The position numbers and the translations under genes were made by a program. DNA of 64,000 nt from Batkoa obscura (lineage: Eukaryota > Entomophthoromycota > Entomophthoromycetes > Entomophthorales > Batkoaceae): assembly GCA_030770535.1 (NCBI GenBank), contig JASVEC010000016.1, forward strand, positions 682,001-746,000. The letters run 5' to 3'. The notes below the pieces were generated by a model. The model made no database searches and was not told the origin of the DNA. It worked only from the letters and a program-made list of their open reading frames with translations. This document shows positions 30,201 through 41,807 of the stretch, one piece after another; the stretch's first letter is position 1; every line of letters begins with the position of its first letter.

Positions 30201-31422
30201 ACATATCTTATTTTGTTAATATTTAATATTTCTTTTTTAGGATTTACATATTAATTTTATAATTGATACAGCTCAATTATTCGCTCATACATTTAAAATC
30301 AAAGGTAATATAAAATTTAAGTTAATAATAATAATTCAGTAATAATAATAATAATAATAATTTGATAGTAACAAAAGATGAAGACCAAATTATCCAGTAT
30401 TTAAAAACTATTCAACTACCTGAATTTATACCAGATGAAAATAAAGCCATTCAAATTAATGATAATGAACCAATTAATGAAACTACTAATGAACAAGAGC
30501 TAACTCAATTAATTCAGCAATTACCAAACAACAAACACTTGACTGAAGTAAAACCTATTGTATCTCAGTTTTCATTAGTAATTTATTAATAGCTGTATAT
30601 TAAATAGTTACATTGCTAATTTATCTTTTAATTTTAGGATAGAATTAATTTAGCTATTAATTTTATAACCTCTGCATCGAATTTGAGAGCATTAAATTAT
30701 GGTATTAATATTTTAGATAAATATCAAACAATTGAAATTGCATCGGATGTATTACCAGCTACTATTACAACTACAACTATATCAGCAGCTTTATCTTGCT
30801 TAGAGTATTTAAAATTGATTAGTAATAATAAGAAAGAAAATTATCGAAATTACTATTTTAATACTAATTTATCATTATTTACTTATTCTCAACCTAAATC
30901 ACCAATGGAATTTAAGGTAATTTTATGAGCTAATAATATTTTTAATGACGATTTATTTCTTTGTATATAATTCAGTATTTAAATACTACTTTTACTGAAT
31001 GGGATCGGTTTGAAATGAAAGATATGAAATTAAACGATTTTTTAGTTGAATTTCAAAATCAACATAAAATTGTATTAACTATGATAACTTCAGGATCCTC
31101 TTCTCTTTATATGAAACATTCTAAAAAAGAAGATCGATTGGAAATGAGGTAAGTTGAGATATTAATATATTATATTAAAGGTTTTAAGCTAATATTTAAT
31201 AATTAATAACTAATTATTTTAGTTTAAAAAAGATTTATGAATTAGTCACCAAAAAAACAATATCAGATAAAGTTAAATATCTCACTTTACAAATCATGGG
31301 AATGTCTGAAGAGGAGGAATATTTAGATGTAAATAATACTTGTATTTGTTTGTTGATTATTTATTTATAAAAAATACAATTTTGTTTTTTAGGAATTACC
31401 AGCAGTTAGATTAGAGATTTAA
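27265..31422 (+). CDS. UBA1: Ubiquitin-activating enzyme E1
   Basis: Many short exons (about 14) encode a full-length E1. Start [19 protein letters not shown] is typical for Uba1. The inactive adenylation half has [20 protein letters not shown] and later [15 protein letters not shown]. The active adenylation half has [33 protein letters not shown] and [11 protein letters not shown]. The catalytic cysteine is preserved in [12 protein letters not shown]. The C-terminal ubiquitin-fold domain ([28 protein letters not shown]) binds E2 enzymes. The protein ends [20 protein letters not shown]. It activates ubiquitin with ATP and passes it to E2s; one E1 usually serves the whole cell. Introns are 50-120 nt; one near 30330-30360 contains an (AAT)n microsatellite. 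Sequence is diverged in the insert around the cysteine domain ([12 protein letters not shown]) but all key motifs remain. Confidence 0.93.
30330..30361. repeat. AAT microsatellite in a UBA1 intron
   Basis: A run of TAA/AAT triplets just upstream of an exon of the ubiquitin E1 gene. Confidence 0.75.
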
Positions 31423-32024
31423 AATAAATGAGTTAAAACTTGAGAATTTTTTTAAATAAAGTTTTATCAAATAAGTATAATATTAATCCTATCATAATTC
31501 AATTAGTTTAATTAAAGCAGTGGAGGAGCTTTTTGATATTAAAAAATTATTGCTAATAATAAATTAAAAACTAAAAATTAAACGTTAGTTAACAATGTAC
31601 CAAATTATTAAATGCTTGATTTCAAATGCTTTAAGTAGTAAATTAGTTTTATGACATCATAAGCTTTATTGATGGTAGATTATAATACTGTTAAATAATA
31701 AATAATTTAATGAATATTATTTATATTGGTTTTTTATTTGTTCATCAACTCCAATGACTTTCATTACTTTAAAACATTATTAAATTTAATAAAAAATCCT
31801 TTATTATTATACAAAAATTATAATTTTTCAGCTAAGCTCCTGTTTAACATCTTAATTACTGCTTTAGCAAGTAATCTGCAGTAAATTACTAATATCCGCT
31901 TAGTAATTATTCTTTCTGATTCCCGACTGCTATTGTATGTAGGAGATACCTTTAAATCTATAAATTTATAACCTTAATATATTTAATGTGTAAAAATAAT
32001 ATTTATTTTGATTTTAAATTATTA

Positions 32025-32124
32025 TTAAGGGATGCTTTTTTTGGTTTCATTACTTTTCCACTTTTTAAGCTCTATTTGAGTGGAAAGATTGTTAGTAAAG
32101 TTCTTAAACAAAAAAATAGATCCC
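32025..32124 (+). mobile_element. MITE copy
   Basis: TAAGGGATGCTTTTTTTGGT at the left, TTTTTAAGCTCTATTTGAGTGG at the centre, AGATCCC at the right. Terminal repeats worn. Confidence 0.75.
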
Positions 32125-32261
32125 GATTATATTTTTATAAAAAATTATACTTAATCTGTTTTATATTTAACTGCTATATTTTTCCTATAATTTTAGCTAA
32201 AGATAGGATAGTTAGTATGAACCAGATCAACTAAACATTTATTCACTACTAGCTTGAGATA

Positions 32262-32357
32262 TGGGGATGTATTTTTTCGTTTAAGAATTTTACTAAGTTT
32301 TCCACTCAAATAACTCTTGAAAATTGAAAAAGTAAGGAAGTTAAAAAAAATATCCTG
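32262..32357 (-). mobile_element. MITE copy, reverse orientation
   Basis: TGGGGATGTATTTTTTCGTT at the left, TTTTCCACTCAAATAACTCTTG at the centre region, ATATCCTGA at the right. Lies 138 bp from the previous copy in opposite orientation. Confidence 0.75.
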
Positions 32358-33607
32358 ATAGAACAAAATTATCAAATCAAAGTATTGACACAATAAAAAT
32401 ATCTTTCAGCACAAAAATAAATTATATAGTAATGAAATTCATAATTTTTAGTATCCTGGGTTAATTTTAGGTTAGTTTAAAAGTTTGGTTCAAATTTTGT
32501 CTAATTTTTGATTTTTAGCAAAAATTGCAATTAAACACCAAGTATTACCAAAACATTTGCATTTTACCTACTTTAGAATAGCCCATATTAGAACATTCTT
32601 ATCCAGTTTTAATAGTTTTAATAACTTTATGTTAAATGATAAATGTACTAGAGCTGAAATCGCAAAAAATTATTTTTATATAAAGATTTTAAACTTACCT
32701 TCAAAGTTTAAAAATTAGCTTCAATTCTTTCATTATTAATAATGGTATCAATTAAAATAAGATATATGCTACTATAAGAAGTTTTAGCAACAACACTACA
32801 AAATAACCATAGTTAATGGCACTAGAAAGAATTACAATTTAGCTTAAAGTTACTATTTGATCATTTACATAGTTCCATCTTATAATGCTTGTTTAACTGA
32901 ACTATAATGTTCATTTGAAGGCCCTTTTCTTAATACTATAGACATATTTTCAAGACGGGCATCCAAAAAACAGATAAACTTTAGATTATAAATTAAATGG
33001 TTTTAGTAGCAGTTAAAGGACTTAAAAATGGGGTTGAAACATCAGTAACAAAGGAGTTTATAGCATCAGTAAGATTGGTACTAATAACTATATCTTTCGG
33101 AAAATGCTAATTTCTTTCTATACTTAAAACAAAAAGTAGATTTAACTACGCTTAAAGGAAATGTGTCTAAAGTGAACATCAAGTTCAAAAAGTTGGACTA
33201 GAAAGTTGTCAGAATGTTTTCGTAATCAGTTCCAAGTCCATTTTCTTCAACATTGTTATTTTGTAGATTAATTTCACTGATAGTGGAATATGAACCAGTT
33301 CCCTTTGACAAACTTTTATTTTTATTTAATCTCCTGCTTAATACATAATCACTTTACTATTGAAAGTTGGACTGATTGCTTTGGTGCGCCTGATTTTAGG
33401 TTATCTTAAAACAGTTGTTTAGTAATGTTTAAAAATTGGCTAAAGATCAATATTGAATATGTAAGGATGCGATGTTATAGTCATATATTGAGTCCAAAAT
33501 TGAAATTAATACTAGTAAATACTTTATAACAAGGACAATCAGGCTTATTGTAGTCCATAATATGATTATATACATGAAATATCTATCACTTTATTATTTG
33601 AGGATAT

Positions 33608-34225
33608 TCATTTAAATTTAAAGCCATCAAATAGCTGTAAAATCTCTTTTTTAGCGTTATCTGGGGAATCTAAAAAATTTAATAATTGTAATGATATAAA
33701 AAAATAAGCTTACCAGAGCCATGAAAGGAGTTTCTAGTATCCGTAATACCAAAGTGTGCCCTTAAAGTAGTAGGATCTGACAATATAGCTCTATAAAAAA
33801 GTTGTAAAATTATCCAATTTGATATTAAAACAGCTAACCTATCAGGTCTTGTATTCCCGATCATCTTTCTCCAAGTTGTAATTACCTGATCTCCTTCTAA
33901 CACCAGTGCAAGGAAAGGGGCGCTATATTTGATTAAATTACCAAAAACAATGGTGCTTTATGAATTACCTAGCCATATAACTTGTTAATCTATCGTAAAA
34001 AAACTTCCCATCATGTTCTTTATAAAAAGACTTTGCTTCATCTATACTCCAATAAACCTCTTTTTTTGAAACAATTTTAATATCGTCTCTACTATTGATA
34101 GTATCCAATACTCTCTCAACGTTTTTTGGTTGGTTGTATAAATCTGGTTTTATTAAGGCTAAGGTATAGAGCGACCTTAAAGTGAATTTTAGTTGACTAT
34201 ATTTTATATAGTTTAAGGCGATCAT
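33608..34225 (-). CDS. Nucleoside diphosphate kinase, NME6-like
   Basis: Four exons (33969-34225, 33839-33922, 33714-33790, 33608-33669) join in frame to 159 residues. The fold begins LYTLALIKPDLYNQP, then FYKEHDGKFFYDRLTSYMA, ALVLEGDQVITTWRKMIGNTRPD, and the active-site histidine in ITDTRNSFHGSDSP. This matches NME6-type kinases (EHDGKFFYDRL and the NSFHGSD spacing) better than the abundant cytosolic group. NDP kinases transfer phosphate between nucleotides through a phosphohistidine; NME6 in animals is mitochondrial. The N-terminal ~18 residues (MIALNYIKYSQLKFTLRS) are basic and could act as a mitochondrial presequence. It is divergent from the BipA gene with only 115 bp between the two starts, so the two probably share a promoter region. 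Confidence 0.87.
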
Positions 34226-34340
34226 ATTCAATTAAAAACCTTTTAAGGATTCTATTTTTGATATTATTTAATTGGCTTAAATTGAAAAATTCTGGGATAA
34301 AACCACAAAAATCGAAAGTTATTTAAAATTATCTTTTAGA

Positions 34341-36441
34341 ATGAAGTTAATAAATAGATTAAATAGAATAAACTTAATTAAAAGTATAAAGATTAATAAG
34401 AGTATCATTGGTACCCAAAATGTATTTACAAAACTCGATTTAAACAACACTGCAAATAGAGTCTTCAATAGATCACTTCATTCTTCAATCTTCAATTTCA
34501 ATTCAGCGGCTGAGGCTGTTAAAGCGGATGAATTAAATACTAAAGTCGAAGATATGTTTTCACAAGAAAAAATTAGAAACTTAGCTATTATAGGTATTAT
34601 ATTATTAATTTAATTTGACTTTTCTTATTTCTTGATTAGCTCATGTTGATCATGGTAAAACCACCTTAGTAGATTGTTTATTAAAGCAATCTGGTACTTT
34701 ATCCACTATTCAAAGCGGCGGCACAAGAGTCATGGATAACAATGAATTAGAAAGAGAGAGAGGGATTACCATCTTATCAAAATGTACAAGTTTAGTTTAT
34801 AAAGGTAACAGAATTAACATTGTCGATACCCCTGGGCACGCCGATTTTGGGGGTGAAGTAGAGAGAATCTTAACTATGGTAGACGGAGTAGTATTGATTG
34901 TTGATGCTACTGAAGGTCCAATGGCACAAACTAAGTTCGTTTTACAAAAGGCTTTAAAGAGAGGTTTAAAGCCATTAGTAGTTTTTAATAAAGTTGATAG
35001 ACCTACTTCCAGACCCGAAGAAGTAGATTCCGAGTTATTGGACCTCTTCTCTTTGTTAGGAGCTAACGATGACCAACTTGATTATCCAATTTTATATGCT
35101 TCAGCCAAAGAAGGATGGGCTACCAAAGATATTGGCGGTGACAAATCAGATGGAATGAAGCCTCTTTTAGATACCTTTTTAGAATTTATACCAAAGCCCG
35201 AAGGTGATAGAAGTGCACCATTTAAAATGCTTGTTACACAACTAGAGTCAAACACATTCTTAGGAAAATGCTATCTTGGTCGTATTAATAGTGGTAAAAT
35301 TAAGGTTGGAGATCCTATTCGTTCTTTAAACGAAGAAGGAAAAGTAGTCGAAGAGAATAGAATTACTAAAATCTTTTTACAAGTTGGGTTAGAAAAAATT
35401 GTAGTGGAAGAAGCTGGTGCCGGTGATATCGTATCTATTGCTGGTATCACTAATGCTGGTGTTAATACTACTTTATGTGATCCAAATATCGATACTCCAT
35501 TACCTAGTCATAAAGTAGATCCACCAACTGTTTCTATGGTGTTCTCAGTTAATAACTCCCCCTTAGCTGGTACCGAAGGCAAGCTATTGACATCAACAGT
35601 CATTGGAAATAGATTATTGAAAGAAGCTGAAACAAACGTTGCGCTTCAAATTGTTTCACAAGGATCATCTAGCTTTGAAGTACGTGGAAGAGGTGAACTT
35701 CAATTAGGTGTTTTAATTGAAACAATGAGAAGAGAAGGTTTTGAATTAGGTATTTCTCCACCAAGGGTAGTGTTCCAAAGAGGCGAGAAAAAAGACGATA
35801 TCCTTGAGCCAATCGAAGAAGTAACAATTGATGTAGAACATGAATTTACTGGAATAGTAATTGAGAAATTGTCTAAACGTAAAGGGGAGCTTAAATCCTT
35901 CATTGAATTTGGGGATAAAGCAAGATTAATTTTACATGTTCCTACTAGAGGATTATTAGGTTATTCTGCTGAATTTAAGAATGACACTCATGGTCAAGGT
36001 ACTTTAAATCACATTTTTTACGAATATCAGAGCTATAAGGGACCTTTGGATAAAATACGTAAAGGAAGTTTATTATCGACTGCTAAAGGAGAGGTAACTT
36101 CCTATGCAGCTAACTTAATGGAACCAAGAGGTAAATTATTTGTAACACCAGGTATGCAAGTATACCCTGGTATGGTTGTTGGAGAATACAATAAAGATGA
36201 CGGAGATTTAGAAGTTAACCCAGCAAGAACTAAAGCAGTAAACAATATGCGTACTGTAATGAAAGATGAGAATATTAAACTTACAGCGGTAAAACCAATG
36301 AGTTTGGAAGAGGTAATTGCTTATGTTGCCCCTGATGAAATTATTGAAGTAACACCCAAATCAATCCGATTAAGAAAGAAAGAGCTTGATCCATCTAAAA
36401 GAAAACAGGCAGCCAAACAATTACTATCTCAATTTATGTGA
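34341..36441 (+). CDS. Mitochondrial-type BipA/TypA translational GTPase
   Basis: Exons 34341-34593 and 34640-36441 join to 684 residues; the single intron falls inside the G1 motif. The first ~60 residues are rich in Arg/Lys/Asn and poor in acids (MKLINRLNRINLIKSIKINK, NRVFNRSLHSS), fitting a mitochondrial presequence. G domain motifs: AHVDHGKTTLVD (G1), RGITILSK (G2), DTPGHADF (G3), NKVDRP (G4) and the SAKEGWA G5 region. RGRGELQLGVLIETMRREGFE and the TypA-specific C-terminus (KAVNNMRTVMKDENIKL, EVTPKSIRLRKKELD) identify it as TypA/BipA rather than EF-G or LepA/Guf1. In bacteria BipA helps 50S ribosome assembly, especially in the cold. Here a role on mitoribosomes is inferred. Intron-poor, relatively GC-rich for the region. 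Confidence 0.92.
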
Positions 36442-36546
36442 TTTTAATATTAATAAACTTAGATTTTTATTTTGTTATATAAAGGGGTATATAAAATCAA
36501 GTATTAAATAAAGAATAACAATTTTATAATTAATTTATTAAATAGA

Positions 36547-37863
36547 TTAAAAAGACTTGTTTGGATTTATTTTTAGATCATCTTCAATGTTGACTCTATT
36601 AGTTGTAAATAATGTAGTATTAAAATCCATTTCATTTATTATTTGATTATAACTACTTGGGTATGCCCAAATAATTTCATATAAATACTTTGGTGGTCGT
36701 AGTGCTCTTTTTTTCCTCCTGTATCGTATATAATAATATGCAACAACTAATATCAATATAGTAGCACCAGATATTGTACAGCCTAATATAATATCTAATC
36801 TTAACTCAATGGTCTCTAGTTTAGGTAAATCTTGAACTAATTTTTGAGTTCCTATATTAATAAATTGCATCTTATCATTCAATCCATTATTATTATAACC
36901 AAATAAATAAACTAAATGAGAGTTATAACTTTTTAAACAACCTGCAAATGCAGGTTTATACCCATCAATTTTTACACTCTCCCAAGCCCAAGTCGTTGTA
37001 TCTAAAATATAAACTGAGTTTTCATCGATTACCTTCTTACTATCTACATCATTAGTACCGCCTAATAAATAAAGCTTATCATTAAGTAAAAAAGTTGAAT
37101 GTCCAACTCTTCCACTTGGAAATGTACCTTTTGCCGTAATATTTGACCATTTAGAAGCTGAATAATCGAATTTCATTATAGTATTAAATTCTAAGAACTG
37201 TCCAGTAGTATAACCATAGCCACCTAATATATAAATATTACCATCTTTAGAAAAAGAAGAATGTCCAGCTAAAAAAATACTGTCAGTTGATTCGATAGGA
37301 ACCAAAAAATCTTTAAGTGTATCATAATAATCTCCAGTATTGAGAACTACTTCTTCATTGTTGACTTTGGTTAAGCCGCCATAGGTGAACATGTTCTTTC
37401 TATTATTATCTAAGAAGCTAACACTTGAAAAATAGGGCATGTAAGGGTATTTTTTTTTATCATATTCTACTTCTAGAGACCCACTATCACTGGTTTTCCA
37501 AGTACCAGTTTTAATATCATAAATTCTGATTGGAGATTCCACTTTTGTTGTATAACCACCAATTAAATATAGCTTTTGGTCGTTACCTAAAAATGAAGGA
37601 TATTTTCCTGAAAAATCAATGTCTTTTTGGATTATTTGCCATTTACTTTTTTTTTCTTCTTGACTAATACCCTCCTTTAAATTAATCTTTATAAACTCCT
37701 CATTCTTAACGCCTATACCTAAGTTTGTTCCTGTTTTTTCTCCGCTTATGTAATACAAATCATCATTTACTAGCTCGCACCCTCCTCCAACATACATTGA
37801 GTCATCTTCAAATAAGGCAACAACGTTTGCTACAAATAACACTATATAGGTTAAAAGTTGCAT
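36547..37863 (-). CDS. Kelch-repeat single-pass membrane protein
   Basis: 438 residues, single exon. A signal peptide is visible at the N-terminus (MQLLTYIVLFVANVVALFED). The ectodomain is a kelch beta-propeller; blade motifs include LYLIGGYTTK, IYILGGYGYTTG, LYLLGGTNDVD and YLFGYNNNG. A transmembrane helix lies near residues 355-378, followed by a basic stop-transfer run (YRRKKR) and a cytoplasmic tail of about 55 residues. Large families of such secreted or membrane kelch proteins are seen in some early-diverging fungi; ligands and roles are generally unknown. It is tail-to-tail with BipA (105 bp apart). No introns. Confidence 0.8.
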   Translation of the reverse strand: MQLLTYIVLFVANVVALFEDDSMYVGGGCELVNDDLYYISGEKTGTNLGIGVKNEEFIKINLKEGISQEEKKSKWQIIQKDIDFSGKYPSFLGNDQKLYLIGGYTTKVESPIRIYDIKTGTWKTSDSGSLEVEYDKKKYPYMPYFSSVSFLDNNRKNMFTYGGLTKVNNEEVVLNTGDYYDTLKDFLVPIESTDSIFLAGHSSFSKDGNIYILGGYGYTTGQFLEFNTIMKFDYSASKWSNITAKGTFPSGRVGHSTFLLNDKLYLLGGTNDVDSKKVIDENSVYILDTTTWAWESVKIDGYKPAFAGCLKSYNSHLVYLFGYNNNGLNDKMQFINIGTQKLVQDLPKLETIELRLDIILGCTISGATILILVVAYYYIRYRRKKRALRPPKYLYEIIWAYPSSYNQIINEMDFNTTLFTTNRVNIEDDLKINPNKSF

Positions 37864-38650
37864 TTCAAGTATAAAAAACCATAGAATTGTTTTATATTCT
37901 CAAATAAGGAGTGAACCTTACTTTTTTTTGGAATAGAGTTTTAGTTCCTTATTCTATTCTATTGGAGTATAAGGAATAAGAAATAATTCCTCAATTAAGA
38001 ACACTCAGTAATAAAGTCATAAAAGGATAAAGTATCTTTTATTAACTCAACTGATTTTTAAAGTTTAAGCTTAAGAGTGAACAAACCTTTCCAAAGAAAA
38101 AACATTCCTGCATATTTATCTGTTATCTATCTCTTTTATAAAGGATAATAAACTTATAAACATGAATGATTAGGAATTAAAAATTAAAAATGAGTTTATC
38201 GTATCCTATAACGAAATGCTCCTAATTTAAGGAAAATAATATGGAATGTCTTTATTCCACATTTCATCCACTTTCTAAACAACTTAGAATTTATAAGTAC
38301 AGCATCAAATTTACTGTTTTAGCCATTAAATCTAATATACAATATATATTTTTAAGATTTTAACTAATATACTTTAACTTTTAAGTCACTTGGTATCCAG
38401 TCCACTTTGTTATGATGTTTTTTTATACTGGCTATTTTGAGCTTTCAGTCCAATTATTTCCGCAATTAGCCTTTCGATATTCTAGTACTTTATATGATAT
38501 AATATAAACAATTAATTATATCATTTAGTTCAGATATTACATATATTTAACAAAAATAAACAAAAAATCCTGGAAACGAGATTAGTACATACTAAAAATA
38601 AAAAATAAAAACTTTTTTTCAAGATTTTATATAAAGATAATAAAAGATGA
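37864..38650. other. Intergenic region
   Basis: AT-rich, contains the kelch gene promoter on the left side and the 3' flank of the next gene on the right. Nothing else seen. Confidence 0.6.
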
Positions 38651-39022
38651 TTAGAAAGCATCAAGTACATTTTCGAAAGGAGCTGGATAGCCAGGATGAT
38701 CGATTTTAGAACTAATTTCACGAATCGAGTAAACTAATCAAAGCTTAAAATATATTCTATAAAATAAGAGGAGATAGATGAACTTACCACCTACCGCTTG
38801 ATTTTTTTCATTGATAATTTCAAACTTTGGGTGATTATGTTCCGTTTCAAAACAATCTTTATCGTTAATAATTTTAATAATAATACCTAAACTAGAGATC
38901 ATTTCTTCACTTCCTTCCATTCGATGATAATATTCTACTCGATCTTGAAATCACAAATTATCAAGTTAGACTAAAATAAATATCAACCTACCTCCCACTT
39001 TAAGTTCAGCTGTAAAATCCAT
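38651..39022 (-). CDS. Small SH3/Tudor-like protein
   Basis: Three exons (38992-39022, 38788-38943, 38651-38733) join in frame to 89 residues starting MDFTAELKVGDRVEYYHR. The pattern KVGDRVEYY ... SLGIIIKIIND ... PKFEIINEKNQAVGVYSIREI fits a small barrel of the kind found in hypervirulence-associated (HVA1/DUF2945-type) Tudor-like proteins, which have KVGDxV, a VxxI strand and YxIxxxxxG in this order. The C-terminus is HPGYPAPFENVLDAF. The identification is by pattern only and weak. Intron phases and coding quality are convincing, so the gene itself is likely real even if its role is unknown. Confidence 0.6.
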
Positions 39023-39606
39023 AATTTTTAAAATTAATATTATAAAAAACGATTACGTCGTTTATTTAAATGAATATTTATACACATACTGATTCTTATC
39101 TTTATATCATAGTCCATTCTTTTGACTTTTTATTTGATACCATGTTTCACTTGATCAAATCAAACTTTTAAATTATGATACAATGATGAATCAAATATTA
39201 TTTAAATGGTATTGTTTCAATGTTATTCTAAAATTTACTGCTACTACTAGAATATTTTGAATATGAATTTTGTTACAATGTCTTTTATAAATTGAATACT
39301 GTCTGTCATAATGATTTTACAAACTTTATGAAACATTTAATTTATAAAAGCATCAAATTATGTAAAAAGATTTATATTTAAATCATGTTAATAGTATTCT
39401 TATTATGCCAACTTTGATTTAATATTTTTAAAGAACAGTAATCAACGTTTCAATGTGGGAAAAAAATAAGAAATACAACAGAAACTAATTTTATATTCAA
39501 GATTTAGAAGTGTTTTATAATGAAACTTCAAATTAAGGAAACTATAATAAAATTTAATGATTATTTATTAGTTAAATAAAGGTATGTTATGCAAAAAGAT
39601 TAATAT
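39023..39606. other. Intergenic region
   Basis: About 580 bp of AT-rich sequence; no frame or repeat recognised. Confidence 0.6.
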
Positions 39607-40269
39607 TTACAATATTAATGAAATAAGGCTGTAAAATAAGGATGATAAAAGGGAGATGGATACTAACTTAGCATTACTACTATTGTTAGATGGTTTAGTG
39701 ACTGAGGCTTGGGAAGAACTTGAATTAGAATTAGAAGAGTCTTTACTACTCGAAGAAGAGTCAGCTGATGAAGGTTTACTATTTGGATCTTTGGTTTTAG
39801 TTGTAGCTAAATTACTAGATGAATTGTTTGATGAATCATCCGATGGATCATTAATAGTAGTAAAGGAAGCTTGTAAAGAAGCATCTGTTATCTTATTTTT
39901 AAGTTCACTTTGTTTATCATTGGCACGACCAACTACTTGAAAAAAATGCGAAAATTTATAATTCCCATTAGAATCAGTAAGCTTAACAGCATAATCACCA
40001 CCACTTACAAAATTATCCGGAATTGTAAAAAGTAATTGTTTATCACTTATTTTTCTTTCTCCTAATGAGGTTACTATTTTTAAATCATTGGGGTCCCCAC
40101 GTACAATATCAATATTAACTGAACCTATATTATTATTGTCATTTATAAAGTACCAACTTATAGTTGCAGCTTTAGTAGTATACCATACTGTACCATCAAC
40201 TGGATCATTGATCGCATAATCCGCTAGTATTAAACTAAAGTAGGAGATAAAGTAAAGAACAAAATACAT
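39607..40269 (-). CDS. GPI-anchored Kre9/Knh1-like cell-wall protein
   Basis: 220 residues, single exon. Signal peptide at residues 1-16 (MYFVLYFISYFSLILA). Residues ~17-115 form the Ser/Thr-rich GPI-anchored Kre9/Knh1-type domain: INDPVDGTVWYTTKAATISW at the start and GGDYAVKLTDSNGNYKFSHFF at the end. Then follows a Ser/Asn/Thr-rich stretch (SSSSSKDSSNSNSSSSQAS) likely to be O-glycosylated, and a C-terminal hydrophobic tail (ISLLSSLFYSLISLIL) preceded by small residues (NNSSNAK), as expected for GPI attachment. Kre9/Knh1 proteins are needed for beta-1,6-glucan assembly in yeast; proteins with this domain plus a GPI signal are common on fungal walls. This supports a fungal host. Confidence 0.85.
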   Translation of the reverse strand: MYFVLYFISYFSLILADYAINDPVDGTVWYTTKAATISWYFINDNNNIGSVNIDIVRGDPNDLKIVTSLGERKISDKQLLFTIPDNFVSGGDYAVKLTDSNGNYKFSHFFQVVGRANDKQSELKNKITDASLQASFTTINDPSDDSSNNSSSNLATTKTKDPNSKPSSADSSSSSKDSSNSNSSSSQASVTKPSNNSSNAKLVSISLLSSLFYSLISLIL

Positions 40270-41807
40270 GTTAGATATTGATAATTAATAAGAAAAGTAG
40301 TTGGATATTTATCTAGCTTTTATATAGCATTTTTGCATATTAGATAACCCCATTAAAAACTTTAATTCAAATTCATTTTCTTTAGGCTTTGGTTCCGACC
40401 CCTTAATCGAGTTAACTCAATTAACTTACCCACTTTTAAAACTCGAAGTTACGTTATTAACAACTTTTTTTTGATTGCTTTTAAAATTCCGTGGTTTTTA
40501 TTAACTTATTTAAAGTAGTAAATTAAGATATTTTTTTATTTCAATATATTATTATTGTATTATATCACTATAATATACTATTAGAACAAATTAAAGTTAC
40601 TTTATTTGAATGTATATTTATTTGATATATATATTTGATTTCAAGATTTACAATAAATCTTGGTTTCCTTTCTACTCTCAACGAAATTTTATGCAATTAA
40701 AAGGGTTTAAGAAAGAGTAGTTTCCGCAGTTCGATTTTTGCAAAATGGTGTAAGATGATAGTTCTTAATTTTTAAGTTAGAGCACCACATTAATTTTGAG
40801 GACTTAAGCCCTAAATCAAACTGTAAACCTGAAATTCAGCTAAGCTTAAAAAATTCGGACATATTTGAAGCAGAATAGAATCTAAATTAAAAACTATCAT
40901 ATTAAACTGTTGTATATTTTTTTATACTTACAAAGAATTGAGTTATAAGTCATTCTAAGATTGGATGAAAACTCACTTAATAAAAATACGGAAGTTTTGA
41001 CTATCTTGTCTAAAATGATATTAAATGTAATAGATTAAATTTAATTATGATTTTTTCTAAAACTATTTTATTTTTTTAGAACATCAATACTATATTAAAA
41101 ATTGCTTGGAAATAAGGATCTCTTGGTTATAAAGTACCTCACATAATATCAAAGGCTTTATTACCCTCTAAAATGTAGCTAAGCTTATTTAGTTTTTAGA
41201 GGTTGCTTGTCATCAATAATTCCTCAAAAGAATGCTTAAGTTTTTATAGAAAATATCCAAGTCACTTTTACAATATAAATAGAACTATTGACAGATTTAA
41301 ACTTAAGTAAGCTTAACAATAATGGGGATGTGCTTTTTTGTTTAAGAATTTTACCAGCAACCTTTCCGCTCAAATAGCACTCAAAAGATGGAAAAAGTAA
41401 TGAAACCAAAGAAAGCACTTTTCAATATAACAATCTAATTAATAAGTTATTTTTTAGAATTTTTGTTCAAGCCATTTGAAATTTTAGGAATCTTCGACTA
41501 ATCTAAGGAACTATCAAATTTATTAAAGATTAGTTAAGAATATTGTATAGAGCAATTTATAAAGTAGTCGAACTTTTTATTTAACTCTGTTCTTGTAAGG
41601 GTATAGAATTATTACAGCTGAACTTTTTACTGGAAAATTACCTTACTTTCAGATATAAAAAACATTTACTGTTATAATCAATAGCTTTAAAATTAACTAT
41701 AATCTAAAAATATGAAAATGAAAAAATTATTTATACAATTAACATAAAAAATAAAAATACTCTAATTAAATATTAAAAATCCAACGTTTATTAATCTAAA
41801 ATTACTA
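40270..41807. other. Intergenic region with one MITE
   Basis: About 1.5 kb. Only the MITE at 41.3 kb is recognised. Confidence 0.6.
41323..41420 (-). mobile_element. MITE copy, reverse orientation
   Basis: TGGGGATGTGCTTTTTTG at the left, CTTTCCGCTCAAATAGCACTC at the centre, worn right end (GCACTTTTCA). Confidence 0.8.

Larger units (their letters stand above)
31423..33607. other. Intergenic region with two MITEs
   Basis: About 2.2 kb. Two MITEs in opposite orientation lie at 32.0-32.36 kb. The stretch 32.6-33.5 kb has no long frame. A faint resemblance of 33.0-33.2 kb to a retrotransposon polymerase was noted but not accepted. Confidence 0.55.

Noticed and set aside
33000-33200. Possible Ty1/copia reverse transcriptase fragment
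   Set aside because: Only a faint, gapped resemblance (VDLTT.LKGNVSKVN); too weak to support without a search.
39656-39940. Plus-strand acidic frame
   Set aside because: Antisense of the Ser-rich C-terminal part of the Kre9-like gene.
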